A stretch of 64,000 nt of DNA from Rickettsia typhi (GCA_945861725.1 CAMAVJ010000002.1:1-64000), one strand, 5' to 3'. Counted from the stretch's first letter, positions 42,286 to 53,231 are shown. Notes: generated by a model from the sequence alone, not told the origin. Numbers and translations are program-made.

Positions 42286-43572
42286 TTATGAAATATCGCC
42301 ACCACATCTTTCGATGTTTTGTAAAAACATTTGATAGCCTCGGTCAATGTAATCTGCTCGCTCAATTATTGTTGTTTCTTTGTTGAATAATCCGGCAAGG
42401 GCTAAAGCTGCACCAGCTCGAAGGTCGGAAGCTATCACAGTTCCAGCGTGAAGTTCTTCAACGCCACGGATAACAGCCTTTCTTCCTTGAATTTCAATAT
42501 TTGCACCAAGTTTTTGAAGTTCAACGGCGTGTTGAAGTCTGTTTTCAAAAATATTTTCCGTAATAATAGATGTACCTTTTGTTATACAAAGGAGTGTCAT
42601 CAATTGTGGTTGTAAATCTGTTGGGAAATATGGATAAGGATTTGTTTGAACTTCGATTGGTCGAAGTCCATTTGGTGAACGGCTTGCTTCAACTAACTCA
42701 GTGTGCTCTTTTGTTAATGAGGATTTGATATCAACTCCAATGCTTGAAAGAACGCCGATTATGTTATCAAATGTTTTAATTGAACAGTTGTGTAGGATAA
42801 TTTTCCCGTTAGTAATTGCGGCGGCGATTGCATAAGTTGCAGCTTCGATGCGATCTGGAATTACACTGTGTTCCGTAGTTCTAAGTTCTGGTACTCCTTG
42901 AATTATTAACTCTCTTTCGCCAGTTTTGCTAATTTTTGCACCAAGTTTGTTCAAAAACAAAATTAAGTCATCAATTTCGGGTTCAATTGCGATATTGCGT
43001 AAAATTGTATCACCTTCAGCAATTGTGCTTGCCATTATTGCGTTTTCAGTTGCTCCCACTGAAATTGATGGAAATGTTATTTCTGCACCTTTTAGCCTTT
43101 TGCCGTTTGTTGTTGCTTCAATAAATTCTTCTGTTTCAATTACTGTTGCACCAAGTTTTTTCATAGCAAAAATGTGTAGGTCTATTTTACGATCACCAAT
43201 GTCGCAGCCACCTGGTCTTGCAAGTTTAACATAACCATTTCTTGCGAGCATTGGTCCCAAAAGAAGGATTGATGTCCTGATTAAACTTGTAATGCTTGTA
43301 TCGGTAATTTCTGAATTTAATTCTTCTGAGCAAATTGAAATTGATTTTGAAGGATTTGCATTGAAATTTCCGTCAATTGTGATTGAAGAACCTGCTGTTC
43401 GTAAAATTTTTAGAAGATTTACAATGTCAGAAACATAGGGAATATTGTGTATTAAGCACGGTTTTTTTGAAAGTATTGAGGCGATGATTATTGGCATTGA
43501 GGCATTTTTTGCTCCAGAAATTGAAATTTCACCAATAAGGGGTTTACCCCCTGTAATTTTAAGGATTTTCAT
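42286..43572 (-). CDS. murA: UDP-N-acetylglucosamine 1-carboxyvinyltransferase
   Basis: GGKPLIGEISISGAKNASMPII, RPGGCDIGDRKIDLHIFAMKKLGA. Confidence 0.95.
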   Translation of the reverse strand: MKILKITGGKPLIGEISISGAKNASMPIIIASILSKKPCLIHNIPYVSDIVNLLKILRTAGSSITIDGNFNANPSKSISICSEELNSEITDTSITSLIRTSILLLGPMLARNGYVKLARPGGCDIGDRKIDLHIFAMKKLGATVIETEEFIEATTNGKRLKGAEITFPSISVGATENAIMASTIAEGDTILRNIAIEPEIDDLILFLNKLGAKISKTGERELIIQGVPELRTTEHSVIPDRIEAATYAIAAAITNGKIILHNCSIKTFDNIIGVLSSIGVDIKSSLTKEHTELVEASRSPNGLRPIEVQTNPYPYFPTDLQPQLMTLLCITKGTSIITENIFENRLQHAVELQKLGANIEIQGRKAVIRGVEELHAGTVIASDLRAGAALALAGLFNKETTIIERADYIDRGYQMFLQNIERCGGDIS

Positions 43573-43766
43573 CGATTTTATATAAAGTCTTCAATCTTGA
43601 TTAATCCGCGATTAAAAATCAAGATAAATTATTTTGATGATTTTTTAATATTAATTTGCTATTAATTTTGAGGAAATTAATTTTTCATAACCGTAACTTC
43701 GTACTTGACAATTGCCAAATATCACCTTTTCTATTTTTGAAAAAAAGAGTTTGTTTAGTTCAGAAA

Positions 43767-46700
43767 ATGCCGAAAGATACAAAAATTTCCTCGATTTTAA
43801 TAATAGGAGCAGGACCAATTGTTGTTGGGCAAGCTTGTGAATTTGATTACTCCGGAACACAAGGAGCAAAAGCTTTAAAGGAGGAAGGCTATCGTGTGAT
43901 TTTGGTGAATTCAAATCCAGCAACGATTATGACGGACCCCGCAATCGCCGATGCAACATATCTTGAACCTATCACCCCTGAATTTATTACGCAAATTATT
44001 GAAAAAGAACGCCCAGATGCTATTTTACCAACACTTGGTGGGCAAACTGCGTTGAATGTTACTTTGGAACTTGATGCTCTTGGAATTTTGAAGAAATATG
44101 GCGTGAAGTTGCTTGGTGCGAATGTGGAGGCTATCAACATTGCGGAAGACCGCGGGCTTTTCAAAAAAGCAATGGCAGAAATTGGAATTGAATGCCCGAG
44201 GAATGTTATTGTTACAAGTTTGGAGGAGGCTTTGTGTGCTTTTGAACTCAATTGCCTATCTACGCAATATATGGATTTTGAAGTTGCTAAATTATTTGAA
44301 AATAATTATCATTTGGGTAATGTGCATACTCAAACTAATTATTTCGACAGTATGTACCATCATGTTGCCAATAAAGCACAGATTGATTATCAAGATAGAA
44401 TCGCACAAATATTAAACATCTACCCACATCTTATTTCACTTGGTCTCCCCGCAATCATTCGCCCATCGCTCACCCTTGGTGGAACGGGTGGCGGCGTTGC
44501 AAACACAATTGAGGAATTCATAACCCTTGTGAAGTCAGGGCTGGACGCTTCCCCAATCAACCAAATTCAAATCGATGAATCCCTAATCGGTTGGAAGGAA
44601 TACGAAATGGAGGTTATTCGCGACCGTGCAGACAACTGCATAATAGTCTGTTCAATCGAAAACATTGACCCAATGGGAATTCATACTGGAGATTCCATTA
44701 CCGTTGCACCAATCTTGACACTAACGGACAAGGAATATCAAATTATGCGAAACGCTTCAATTGCAATTTTGCGAAAAGTTGGTGTTGAAACGGGCGGAAG
44801 TAATGTTCAATTTGCGGTGAATCCGAAAGATGGTCGTATGGTTGTGATTGAAATGAACCCGCGTGTTTCGCGTTCTTCCGCGTTGGCATCAAAAGCAACG
44901 GGGTTTCCAATCGCAAAAGTTGCGGCAAAATTGGCGGTTGGCTACACACTTGACGAACTTCGCAATGACATTGCCTGCTTTATCCCAAAAGAATTTGAAT
45001 ATGTTGCATTTAAACAAGTGATGGAAGCAATTTCAAAAACCAAGCAAAATGGGGAAGAAATTGAAGATTATCAAAGGTATCTTCCAATTATGTTGGAATC
45101 TGACCGTTGTTATTTCCGCCCCGTGGAGGAAAAAGATTTCGCAAATTGGCTTGCACTCGGTTTTGAAAACGAACACAACGAATGGACTGGGCAATATAGC
45201 ACGGCGAAAAATTCAATGGAAGAAAACATTCACAGGGAGATGGAAAGAGCTTTTGTTGATGCAAAACGCGGATTTTATTGCTTCATGGTTTTTGAAAAAG
45301 GAACTGATAAATTTGTTGGGTTTGTCGGCTACAAACCTTATCAAGACGAACTTCATTATGGAAAAGATGGCGTTGATATTGGCTGGGCGGTGCTAAAAAA
45401 ATTCCAAAACAAAGGCATTACAACAGAGGTTGCAAAAGTTGTTCTGAATTTCGCCTTCAAAAATTGCGACTTCCCTCGCCTTCAAGGAACTGCACGCCCG
45501 CAAAACATTCCATCAAATAAGATTTTTGAAAAAATTGGCATGAAATTCACTGCTGATTACGAGGAGTATTGCGAAAATTACCAAAAAAATATGGATTGGA
45601 ATTTGTATAGAATGGAGCGTGAAGACGGAGTGCAAACGCCTCAACACGCTAAAATCTTCCAGTACATCAAAACTCAACTTGCACAAGGTGTGAGTGAACT
45701 TAAACTTGCACAACAGGTTCTACCAGCATCATTTGAACCAGCGATTGATTATGTTGTTGTGAAAATTCCAAAATTCAACTTTGAAAAATTTTCAGATATA
45801 AAAAAAATTCCAGAACTTGGTACGCAAATGCAGTCAATTGGGGAGGTTATGGCAATTGGACGCTCGTTTGAAGAATCGTTTATGAAAGCCGTATCATCAA
45901 TGGAAGAACCGTGGGATGCTCTTACGGATTTTGATGAAACAAAATGCAAAGAAATGTTAAAAATGAGAATTCCAAACAGGTTTTTATACATTTTCCGTGC
46001 TTTTGAACTTGGAATTGCAAATAAAGAAATCATTGAAATCACACAATACGACCCTTGGTTTATCGAAAGATTTTACAAAATTTATCAACAATTTCAAGCA
46101 CTTTCATTGAAAAAAAACGATGCAAGGTCTCAAGGCTATGAAGCGTTAAGTGATGACGAAATCTTTGAAGCAAAGCATTATGGAATAAGGGATTTACATA
46201 TCCGTGAGAAGCTCGAAATTCCAGCTGGCAAGAATGGAAGGCATCTTTTTAAGGATTACAGAGTTTCGCAAAAAATTCGCCCTGTTTTTAAAAAAGTTGA
46301 TACCTGTGCCAATGAATTTGCAACAAAAACAAACTACTTTTATTCAACATACGAAGAAGGTTTTTACAATGAAGCAATGGCAATTAATCAGAAGAAGACT
46401 ATTATCATTGGTTCTGGACCAAACCGCATTGGTCAGGGAATTGAATTTGACTATGCCTGTGTTCATGGGGCTTACGCCCTTCGTGAAATCGGAATTGAGC
46501 CTATTATCGTAAATTGTAACCCTGAAACGGTCTCAACTGATTATGATACATCAACACGGCTATATTTTGAACCTGTGATTGATGAAAATATTATGGCCGT
46601 TATTGAAAATGAACTTGAAATCCCTTGCCAAGGTTCAATTGGTGGAAAACCTATTTCCACAATTTTTGAGATTTATCAAGAGGCGATTCGCACAGATTTC

Positions 46701-48119
46701 AAATTTAAGTTTGAGTTAAAAGGTAAGATCATTGAGATTAAATCTCGAACGGACTTTTCACAATTTCTTTCACAATTTCTTTCGGTAATTATCCAATTTG
46801 GTGGACAAACGCCTCTTAAACTTCGTGAAACGCTTTTTGAGTATGGAATTCCGATTCTTGGAATGCAAAATGATACTATCGACATTTGCGATCACAGAGA
46901 AAAATTTTCCCCGATGCTTGATTCCTTGGGGTTAAAATATCCAAAAACTTACGAATTTACGAATAAGAAAGAACTGGAAATTTTGGCGGCAAAACTTAAT
47001 TACAACTTCATTGTGCGTCCTTCTTCGGTAATTGGTGGGCGTGGAATGGCAATAATTACATCAAAAGATGAATTTGATTTCTATGAATATGTTGCAAGTG
47101 GAATTGTGAATGAAATGCTTCAAGATGCAACTGAATTTGACTGTGATGCCATTCGAGACAAAAACGGCAATGTTTTCATTTGCGGTGTGATGGAGCACAT
47201 TGAATATGCTGGAGTTCACTCTGGAGATTCCGCTTGTGTTCTACCACCATATTCTGCAAGCTTGGAAATTCAAACAAAAATTGAAGAAATAACATATAAA
47301 GTTGCTCAAAAGCTTGGTGTTGTTGGGCTAATTAACATTCAGTACGCCGTGAAGGATGCTGAAGTTTTTGTTATTGAAGCAAATCCACGCTGTTCACGCA
47401 CAATGCCATTTATTGCAAAAGCAAGTGGATTTCCGATAATCAAAGTTGCAACAAAACTGATGAACGGAATTCTCCTTGAAGATGTTTTAGAGTTTCAAGA
47501 AATGAAATTTAAGGAAAGAATGAAAGATTTTTATGCCTTAAGAAATATTCCACACTTTGCCGTTAAGGAGGCGGTGTTTTCGTTTGAAAAATTCCCAAAT
47601 GCGGATTTAATTTTAGGTCCAGAAATGAAATCAACTGGTGAAATTATTGGCATTTCAAAGAATATTAATGAAGCGTTTGCAAAGGCGATTATTGCAACAA
47701 AGTATAAACTTCCAAAATCTGGTGTTGTTTTTGTTTCACTGAAGGATACAGATAAATCATCAAAAGCCATTGCGATGGTCACAAAACTTCAAAAAAATGG
47801 TTTTGAATTTTATTCAACGAAGGGGACTCAAGAATTTTTACAAAAAAATGGAATTGAGTGTCAGCTTGTGAAAAAAGCCTCTGATGGTTCACCAAATGTA
47901 CTTGATATGATCGCACAAAAGACTGTGCATCTAATCATCAATACAACGCAAGGAAGGCGTTCTCTCACCGATGCTTTTATAATTCGAAGGGCAACGGTAA
48001 TGTCTCGACTTTTATACGCAACGACATTAGAATCGGCCGTTATGATTGCAAGTGGTATTGATTTTCAGAATGAAAATGGTGGTCTTTCGATTTTCTCTTC
48101 ATTGCAAAATTTAGCGTAA
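43767..48119 (+). CDS. carB: Carbamoyl-phosphate synthase large subunit with in-frame insertions including a GNAT-like domain
   Basis: Both CarB halves recognisable ([39 protein letters not shown]); 1450 aa from MPKDTK versus ~1070 typical. Start set at 43767. Confidence 0.93.
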   Translation: MPKDTKISSILIIGAGPIVVGQACEFDYSGTQGAKALKEEGYRVILVNSNPATIMTDPAIADATYLEPITPEFITQIIEKERPDAILPTLGGQTALNVTLELDALGILKKYGVKLLGANVEAINIAEDRGLFKKAMAEIGIECPRNVIVTSLEEALCAFELNCLSTQYMDFEVAKLFENNYHLGNVHTQTNYFDSMYHHVANKAQIDYQDRIAQILNIYPHLISLGLPAIIRPSLTLGGTGGGVANTIEEFITLVKSGLDASPINQIQIDESLIGWKEYEMEVIRDRADNCIIVCSIENIDPMGIHTGDSITVAPILTLTDKEYQIMRNASIAILRKVGVETGGSNVQFAVNPKDGRMVVIEMNPRVSRSSALASKATGFPIAKVAAKLAVGYTLDELRNDIACFIPKEFEYVAFKQVMEAISKTKQNGEEIEDYQRYLPIMLESDRCYFRPVEEKDFANWLALGFENEHNEWTGQYSTAKNSMEENIHREMERAFVDAKRGFYCFMVFEKGTDKFVGFVGYKPYQDELHYGKDGVDIGWAVLKKFQNKGITTEVAKVVLNFAFKNCDFPRLQGTARPQNIPSNKIFEKIGMKFTADYEEYCENYQKNMDWNLYRMEREDGVQTPQHAKIFQYIKTQLAQGVSELKLAQQVLPASFEPAIDYVVVKIPKFNFEKFSDIKKIPELGTQMQSIGEVMAIGRSFEESFMKAVSSMEEPWDALTDFDETKCKEMLKMRIPNRFLYIFRAFELGIANKEIIEITQYDPWFIERFYKIYQQFQALSLKKNDARSQGYEALSDDEIFEAKHYGIRDLHIREKLEIPAGKNGRHLFKDYRVSQKIRPVFKKVDTCANEFATKTNYFYSTYEEGFYNEAMAINQKKTIIIGSGPNRIGQGIEFDYACVHGAYALREIGIEPIIVNCNPETVSTDYDTSTRLYFEPVIDENIMAVIENELEIPCQGSIGGKPISTIFEIYQEAIRTDFKFKFELKGKIIEIKSRTDFSQFLSQFLSVIIQFGGQTPLKLRETLFEYGIPILGMQNDTIDICDHREKFSPMLDSLGLKYPKTYEFTNKKELEILAAKLNYNFIVRPSSVIGGRGMAIITSKDEFDFYEYVASGIVNEMLQDATEFDCDAIRDKNGNVFICGVMEHIEYAGVHSGDSACVLPPYSASLEIQTKIEEITYKVAQKLGVVGLINIQYAVKDAEVFVIEANPRCSRTMPFIAKASGFPIIKVATKLMNGILLEDVLEFQEMKFKERMKDFYALRNIPHFAVKEAVFSFEKFPNADLILGPEMKSTGEIIGISKNINEAFAKAIIATKYKLPKSGVVFVSLKDTDKSSKAIAMVTKLQKNGFEFYSTKGTQEFLQKNGIECQLVKKASDGSPNVLDMIAQKTVHLIINTTQGRRSLTDAFIIRRATVMSRLLYATTLESAVMIASGIDFQNENGGLSIFSSLQNLA

Positions 48120-48123
48120 GTTT

Positions 48124-48846
48124 GTGCAAAAATTGAGTGATATATTTGGTGATTCTGCGTGTGATTTTGTGCAAAATTGTACTCTTGAAATCGTAAAATC
48201 CTCAAAAAGACGAACAATCTCAATTTCAATTCATCGCGAAGGGAAAGTTGTTGTTCGTTCACCAAAAAGAACGACAGATGCCAAAATTTGGGAAATCATT
48301 ATTCTGAAAAAAGATTGGATTTTAAAAAAAGTTGAACAAGTTGCACAAAAACCACAGAAAAATAATTATATTCAAACGGGAATTTTTTACTTCCTTGGGA
48401 AGGAATATTGCCTCAAAATTTTACAGCAAGGTGTAAATCAAGTTTTAATTTCACAGGATACCATTTTTATTCACACGAAAAGTGAAAATTGGGTGAAAAT
48501 TTTTGAAAAATGGATTAAAGTGCAAGCTTTGGAAATTTTCACTGCAAGATTATATGCTAAATTTGAAATTTTTTCGCAATATTTTGCGTATCATTTTCCG
48601 ATTTTGAAAATTCGCAAAATGAAATCCCGTTGGGGTTCAATGAAGCAAGAAAGGCGAATTAAAAATAAACAAAATACTGGAGTTATGACCCTCAGCCTCA
48701 ATTTAATTCACGCGAGCACTGAATGTATTGATTATGTGATAATGCATGAATTGTGCCATTTAAAACACCAAAACCATAGTATAGATTTTTATAAATTACA
48801 GGAAATTTTTGTTCCAAATTGGTCTGAATTGAAGGCGTCTTTATAG
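48124..48846 (+). CDS. YgjP/DUF45-family zinc metallopeptidase-like protein
   Basis: C-terminal VIMHELCHLKHQNHSIDFYKL and KIRKMKSRWGSM; GTG start. Confidence 0.85.
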   Translation: MQKLSDIFGDSACDFVQNCTLEIVKSSKRRTISISIHREGKVVVRSPKRTTDAKIWEIIILKKDWILKKVEQVAQKPQKNNYIQTGIFYFLGKEYCLKILQQGVNQVLISQDTIFIHTKSENWVKIFEKWIKVQALEIFTARLYAKFEIFSQYFAYHFPILKIRKMKSRWGSMKQERRIKNKQNTGVMTLSLNLIHASTECIDYVIMHELCHLKHQNHSIDFYKLQEIFVPNWSELKASL

Positions 48847-48863
48847 GATTGGTATTAAATAAT

Positions 48864-50738
48864 CTAAGCGGCTTCGGCATCATCAGGTTGTTTTGTCTGC
48901 TCTGGTGCCTTGGCGTCTTGGTGTCCTGCTAGCATTTTCACATCATCAACTTTACCATTCAATAGATCCTCACTTTTCCTTCCAACGGTGAACTCCTGTT
49001 TTGGTAGTTCGATTTGTTTCATAAGGCGTTTTGTGAAGAATTTATCTTTATAATAAAAGATTTTACTGCATTTAATAGGAGACGATGCCTCGATCAAAAT
49101 AATTTGCCATCTTCTATCCATTTGAAGAATTTCTTGTGGTAAAAGCAATGCCCGTTGTGCTTTTGAGAGTGAAATCGAGCGTGAAGTTGGATTCATATCA
49201 AAATATTTTGGCTTATTCATCGATTCCGAAGCGACTGTTTTATTACCAACAAGCTCGGAAATTAACTTTGCTGTTTCAATGTTGTTGGCGGCAAAAGTTA
49301 CACGGTATGTTGAGTTTGAAAGGAAGGAATTCATACCAGTATCTTCGTACGCTCCTTTGAGCTGTTGGGTATCTTGTACAACCAAGAAAAGTTTTACTTT
49401 GTAACCACGAAAATATGCAATTCCAGAAAGAAATTGCTCCATTTTTCCAAGAGTAGGAAACTCATCCATTAAAAATAGTACACCGTATTTTTCGTCCGGT
49501 TTTGGCATGTGTTTTGTTAAAAACTGAGATGCCTGTTGGTAGAACATAGACATCAATGGGCGTAAACGCTGGATATTATCGGGAGTTAATCCGACATAAA
49601 CAGTCGTTGTTACATGTTTAAATGTTTCAATATTAAAATCGCTTCGAGAAGTTGTTTTATCAATAATTGGGTTTGACCATAAATCCAGTTTTGAGTTTGC
49701 CGTTGAAATTACACCGGAGCGTTCTTTGTCTGCTTTTTGAAGGAATGCGGCAATATTCATATAACCCACTGGGTGGATTTTATCGCCAAAGACATCAAGC
49801 CCTGAAGCAAGCATATGAGCTGTGTCATCACTTCTAAGGGTTCTCACAACTTCACCAAATGTTGTTGGCTTGGTATCGTCTGCAATTAAAAACAAAATAA
49901 CACCCGTAATTAAAGCACGTGCCTCATTTTCCCAAAATTCCTGTTTTTCAATCAAAATACTTGTAATTTTTTGAACATCATCAACCATTTGCCCTGCATT
50001 TGATGAAATCCAATCCAATGGGTTGTAACAATGCGAAAGACCATTTGAAGCGGCTGGAACCCAAGCATAAACCTTTTGCTTTAAAACTTTTTGTCTGTAA
50101 CCACTTGTAAGCATTAAGTTTTCAAGTTTAATATCATGCACGAAGGCTGATTCTTTCCAAAAAAGAAGATTTGGGATTACAAACCCAACACCCTTACCAG
50201 AACCAGTTGGAGCAAACAATAGAACGTGCTGGTAATCCTTTGCAATGAAATATGTTCCATGTTTGTATTCCCCCATTAACAGACCTTCTTTGTAGAAAAG
50301 TCCTGCTCGTTTAATTTCCGCCGAAGTTGCCCAGTGAGCATCACCGTGTAAAGATTCTCCTTTTTTATATGGTCGCATTTCGGCAATTGTTACGCGAAAT
50401 ATCCATAAAAGACAAATAAGGACTCCATAAGGAATTACCGTGCATACGAAAAGCTTTGGCATAAAAAATGCTTTTGTCGAGAATTTTATCAAGCTATGAT
50501 ATTCAATATAAAACGACCAATATGCCTTGAATGAATTAAAAAGAAAAATACAATGTTCTTTGATGCCATCAGTTAGGGAGTTATTATATCTGTCAATGCC
50601 GGAAATGGAAATTACAAGTAGCGACCAAGAAATGTAACTGATAACACTTAAAACCAATAATGCCACTGTGGACATTACCATAAAATTTTTGGAAAACCTA
50701 GTATCCGAGTATGCGTCAAATTTAGTTTCGGAGGACAT
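48864..50738 (-). CDS. virD4: Type IV secretion coupling protein VirD4
   Basis: TM N-terminus, LHGDAHWAT, APTGSGKGVGFVIPNLL (Walker A), LFLMDEFPTLG (Walker B). Confidence 0.93.
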   Translation of the reverse strand: MSSETKFDAYSDTRFSKNFMVMSTVALLVLSVISYISWSLLVISISGIDRYNNSLTDGIKEHCIFLFNSFKAYWSFYIEYHSLIKFSTKAFFMPKLFVCTVIPYGVLICLLWIFRVTIAEMRPYKKGESLHGDAHWATSAEIKRAGLFYKEGLLMGEYKHGTYFIAKDYQHVLLFAPTGSGKGVGFVIPNLLFWKESAFVHDIKLENLMLTSGYRQKVLKQKVYAWVPAASNGLSHCYNPLDWISSNAGQMVDDVQKITSILIEKQEFWENEARALITGVILFLIADDTKPTTFGEVVRTLRSDDTAHMLASGLDVFGDKIHPVGYMNIAAFLQKADKERSGVISTANSKLDLWSNPIIDKTTSRSDFNIETFKHVTTTVYVGLTPDNIQRLRPLMSMFYQQASQFLTKHMPKPDEKYGVLFLMDEFPTLGKMEQFLSGIAYFRGYKVKLFLVVQDTQQLKGAYEDTGMNSFLSNSTYRVTFAANNIETAKLISELVGNKTVASESMNKPKYFDMNPTSRSISLSKAQRALLLPQEILQMDRRWQIILIEASSPIKCSKIFYYKDKFFTKRLMKQIELPKQEFTVGRKSEDLLNGKVDDVKMLAGHQDAKAPEQTKQPDDAEAA

Positions 50739-50846
50739 CCCTAAAAATTAAGTTTTTAATAGATAAAGAATATTTTTTTATTTGTCAAGAAATTTGGAAC
50801 TTCTTGTATTATGCTCTATTTTTATTAATGGAAATGTATTAATTAG

Positions 50847-51785
50847 TTAAATCCTTACAGATTTTGGAAGGTGAAATACGACATCTTCTTCAAAGTTTGC
50901 ACTTGATTGCTCTAATTCAGCATTAAATTTTGCCTTTAATAAATCAACTATCTCCATAACGAGATGATCTGGTGCCGAAGCTCCAGCTGTTACTCCAATA
51001 ATATCATCACTTAAAAATATCGATAAATCAAGGTTTGAAGCTCTGTCAACTAAAAATGATTGAATATTATTTTCAAGTCCAATATCGCATAATCTATTTG
51101 AATTTGAACTTTCCTTTGAGCCAACGACAATAAGTTTTGTTATTCGATTTGTTGCGTCTGAAATCATTGATTTCACAATATTTTGACGGTTTTGCGTTGC
51201 ATAACAAATGTCTGATTTATAATGCTTAGAAATTTCTGGAAATTTGTTTAAAAGGGCTTCAACTATTGATTTTGTGTCGTCCATACTTAATGTTGTTTGC
51301 GTTGCAAGGGCAAGGTTTGTTGAATCAAAAACTTCAAGCTTGTTAACATCTTCAATAGTTTCAACAATTGTACACTTTCCATTGATTTTCCCCGCAGTGC
51401 CTTCGATTTCAGGGTGTCCTTTGTGTCCAATCAAAATGATTTCAGCTCCTTGTTCGTCATATTTTTGAACTTCTCTGTGAACTTTTGTTACAAGTGGGCA
51501 AGTTGCGTCAATAATCTGTAGGTTTTTTGCATTTGCTTGGTGAATTATTGAATCGGAAACGCCATGTGCGGAAAAAATAATTGTTGAGCCGCTTGGTATT
51601 ATTGAAATGTCGTCAGTAAAAATTACACCGCGTTCCTTGAAGGAATCAACAACAAATTTATTATGCACGATTTCATGTTTAACATAAATGGGCGTTCCAA
51701 ATTTTTCGATGGTGCGTTCAACAATTTCAATTGCTCTGCGAACTCCTGCACAAAAACCGCGTGGATTTGCCAAAATTATTTTCAT
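50847..51785 (-). CDS. ispH: 4-hydroxy-3-methylbut-2-enyl diphosphate reductase
   Basis: ILANPRGFCAGVRRAIEIVE, CPLVTKVHREV, GVTAGASAPDHLV; start set at MKIILANPRG. Confidence 0.95.
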   Translation of the reverse strand: MKIILANPRGFCAGVRRAIEIVERTIEKFGTPIYVKHEIVHNKFVVDSFKERGVIFTDDISIIPSGSTIIFSAHGVSDSIIHQANAKNLQIIDATCPLVTKVHREVQKYDEQGAEIILIGHKGHPEIEGTAGKINGKCTIVETIEDVNKLEVFDSTNLALATQTTLSMDDTKSIVEALLNKFPEISKHYKSDICYATQNRQNIVKSMISDATNRITKLIVVGSKESSNSNRLCDIGLENNIQSFLVDRASNLDLSIFLSDDIIGVTAGASAPDHLVMEIVDLLKAKFNAELEQSSANFEEDVVFHLPKSVRI

Positions 51786-51899
51786 GATTATGTCATATAT
51801 GTATTCCGCATTCAAAGACAATATTTTTCTTTTTGCAAGGAATTAATATTCTTGATTTTTCTAAAAATAGGGTTATTGAATGAAAAAAAATTTGTGTAT

Positions 51900-53102
51900 A
51901 TGTCGATAATCTCGCACCGTGTTCAAAAAATGAAGCCATCACCAACTTTGGCTGTAACTGCAAAAGCAAATGCGTTGAAATTGCAAGGAAAGAAAATCAT
52001 TAGCCTTTCAGTTGGCGAGCCTGATTTTGATACTCCAGCACAAGCAAAACAAGGTGGAATTGATGCAATTAATGCTGGGAAAACGAAGTATACCGCCGTT
52101 GATGGTACGCCTGAACTTAAAGATGCGATTATCAAAAAATTTCAAAATGAAAACGGAATAACTTACGAACCTTCTGAAATCACCGTTGGATGTGGTGCAA
52201 AACATGTGCTTTTTAATGTTTTTTTGGCAACGATTAACGACGGTGATGAAGTAATAATTCCTGCTCCTTATTGGGTTTCATACCCTGATATGGTAGAACT
52301 ATTTGGTGGAAAATCAGTTATTGTGAAGACAACATTTGAAAATGCGTTCAAACTTACTGCGGAACAGCTTGCAAAGGCGATAACTCCACGCACAAAATGG
52401 GTGATTTTAAATTCTCCATCAAATCCTACTGGCGAAGTTTATACCAAAGAAGAGCTTCTTGCAATTGGAAGTGTTGTTGAAAACAACCCTAATGTTTATG
52501 TCATAAGCGATGATATATATGAACATTTAGTGTTTGGTGTGAAATTTTATACTCTCGCACAACTTTTCCCGCATTTGCAAAATAGAATTCTTACAGTTAA
52601 TGGAGTTTCAAAATCCTATGCTATGACAGGTTGGCGCATTGGTTTTGCTGGAATTAAGGATAAATCTATTATAAAAGCAATTGCGAATGTGCAATCACAA
52701 TCAACAACAAATCCTTCTTCGATAAGCCAAGAAGCGGCACGAGTAGCACTGTTGATGGACGACTCTTTCCGTAGAGAAACTGTTCCGATATTTGAGCAGC
52801 GAAGGGACTATGTGTTCAATCGACTAATAAAAATCGATGGGGTTGATGCAAAGTTACCATCTGGGGCGTTTTATATTTTCTTTTCAGTTGAACAATTAAT
52901 TGGCAAAAAAACGGAAAATGGAACAATAATGGTCTCTTCTGAAGCAATAACTGAATATTTACTTGAAGATGCTGAAGTTGCGTGTGTTCATGGTGAAGCA
53001 TTTGGTTTTGCTGGTTTTATTCGGATTTCTTATGCAACAAGCGAGACAATTTTGAAAGAAGCGATGGATAGAATTGAGAAATCTTTAAACAAATTGCAAT
53101 AA
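51900..53102 (+). CDS. Aspartate aminotransferase (class I PLP)
   Basis: VGEPDFDTPAQAK, NSPSNPTG, NGVSKSYAMTGWRIGFA; start set at MSIISHRVQ, as the longer ORF overlaps ispH. Confidence 0.9.
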   Translation: MSIISHRVQKMKPSPTLAVTAKANALKLQGKKIISLSVGEPDFDTPAQAKQGGIDAINAGKTKYTAVDGTPELKDAIIKKFQNENGITYEPSEITVGCGAKHVLFNVFLATINDGDEVIIPAPYWVSYPDMVELFGGKSVIVKTTFENAFKLTAEQLAKAITPRTKWVILNSPSNPTGEVYTKEELLAIGSVVENNPNVYVISDDIYEHLVFGVKFYTLAQLFPHLQNRILTVNGVSKSYAMTGWRIGFAGIKDKSIIKAIANVQSQSTTNPSSISQEAARVALLMDDSFRRETVPIFEQRRDYVFNRLIKIDGVDAKLPSGAFYIFFSVEQLIGKKTENGTIMVSSEAITEYLLEDAEVACVHGEAFGFAGFIRISYATSETILKEAMDRIEKSLNKLQ

Positions 53103-53162
53103 ATAAACAAATAGTCTGTTATCGTGTGCTATCACAGTGGAACAAACTATTTTTTTTTATTT
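53101..53162 (+). repeat. Dispersed palindromic repeat, copy C
   Basis: AAATAAACAAATAGTCTGTTATCGTGTGCTATCACAGTGGAACAAACTATTTTTTTTTATTT directly after the aminotransferase stop. Confidence 0.8.
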
Positions 53163-53231
53163 CCAGAATTTTCCCTTGAAAATTAAGTTTTTACTCTTGA
53201 ATGATGTTAATCAGTAATTTTAAATTTAAGA

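Noticed and set aside
42640-42720. 'KEHTELVEASRSPNG' segment in MurA resembling translated dispersed repeats (TELVEAS) seen in other genomes
   Set aside because: Spacing to the flanking MurA motifs is nearly normal (GVDIKSS...GLRPIEVQTNPYPYFPTDLQ), so an insertion cannot be supported from this sequence alone.
51663-51899. N-terminal extension of the aminotransferase ORF
   Set aside because: Lies antisense over the ispH 5' end; MSIISHRVQK at 51900 is a normal aminotransferase start.
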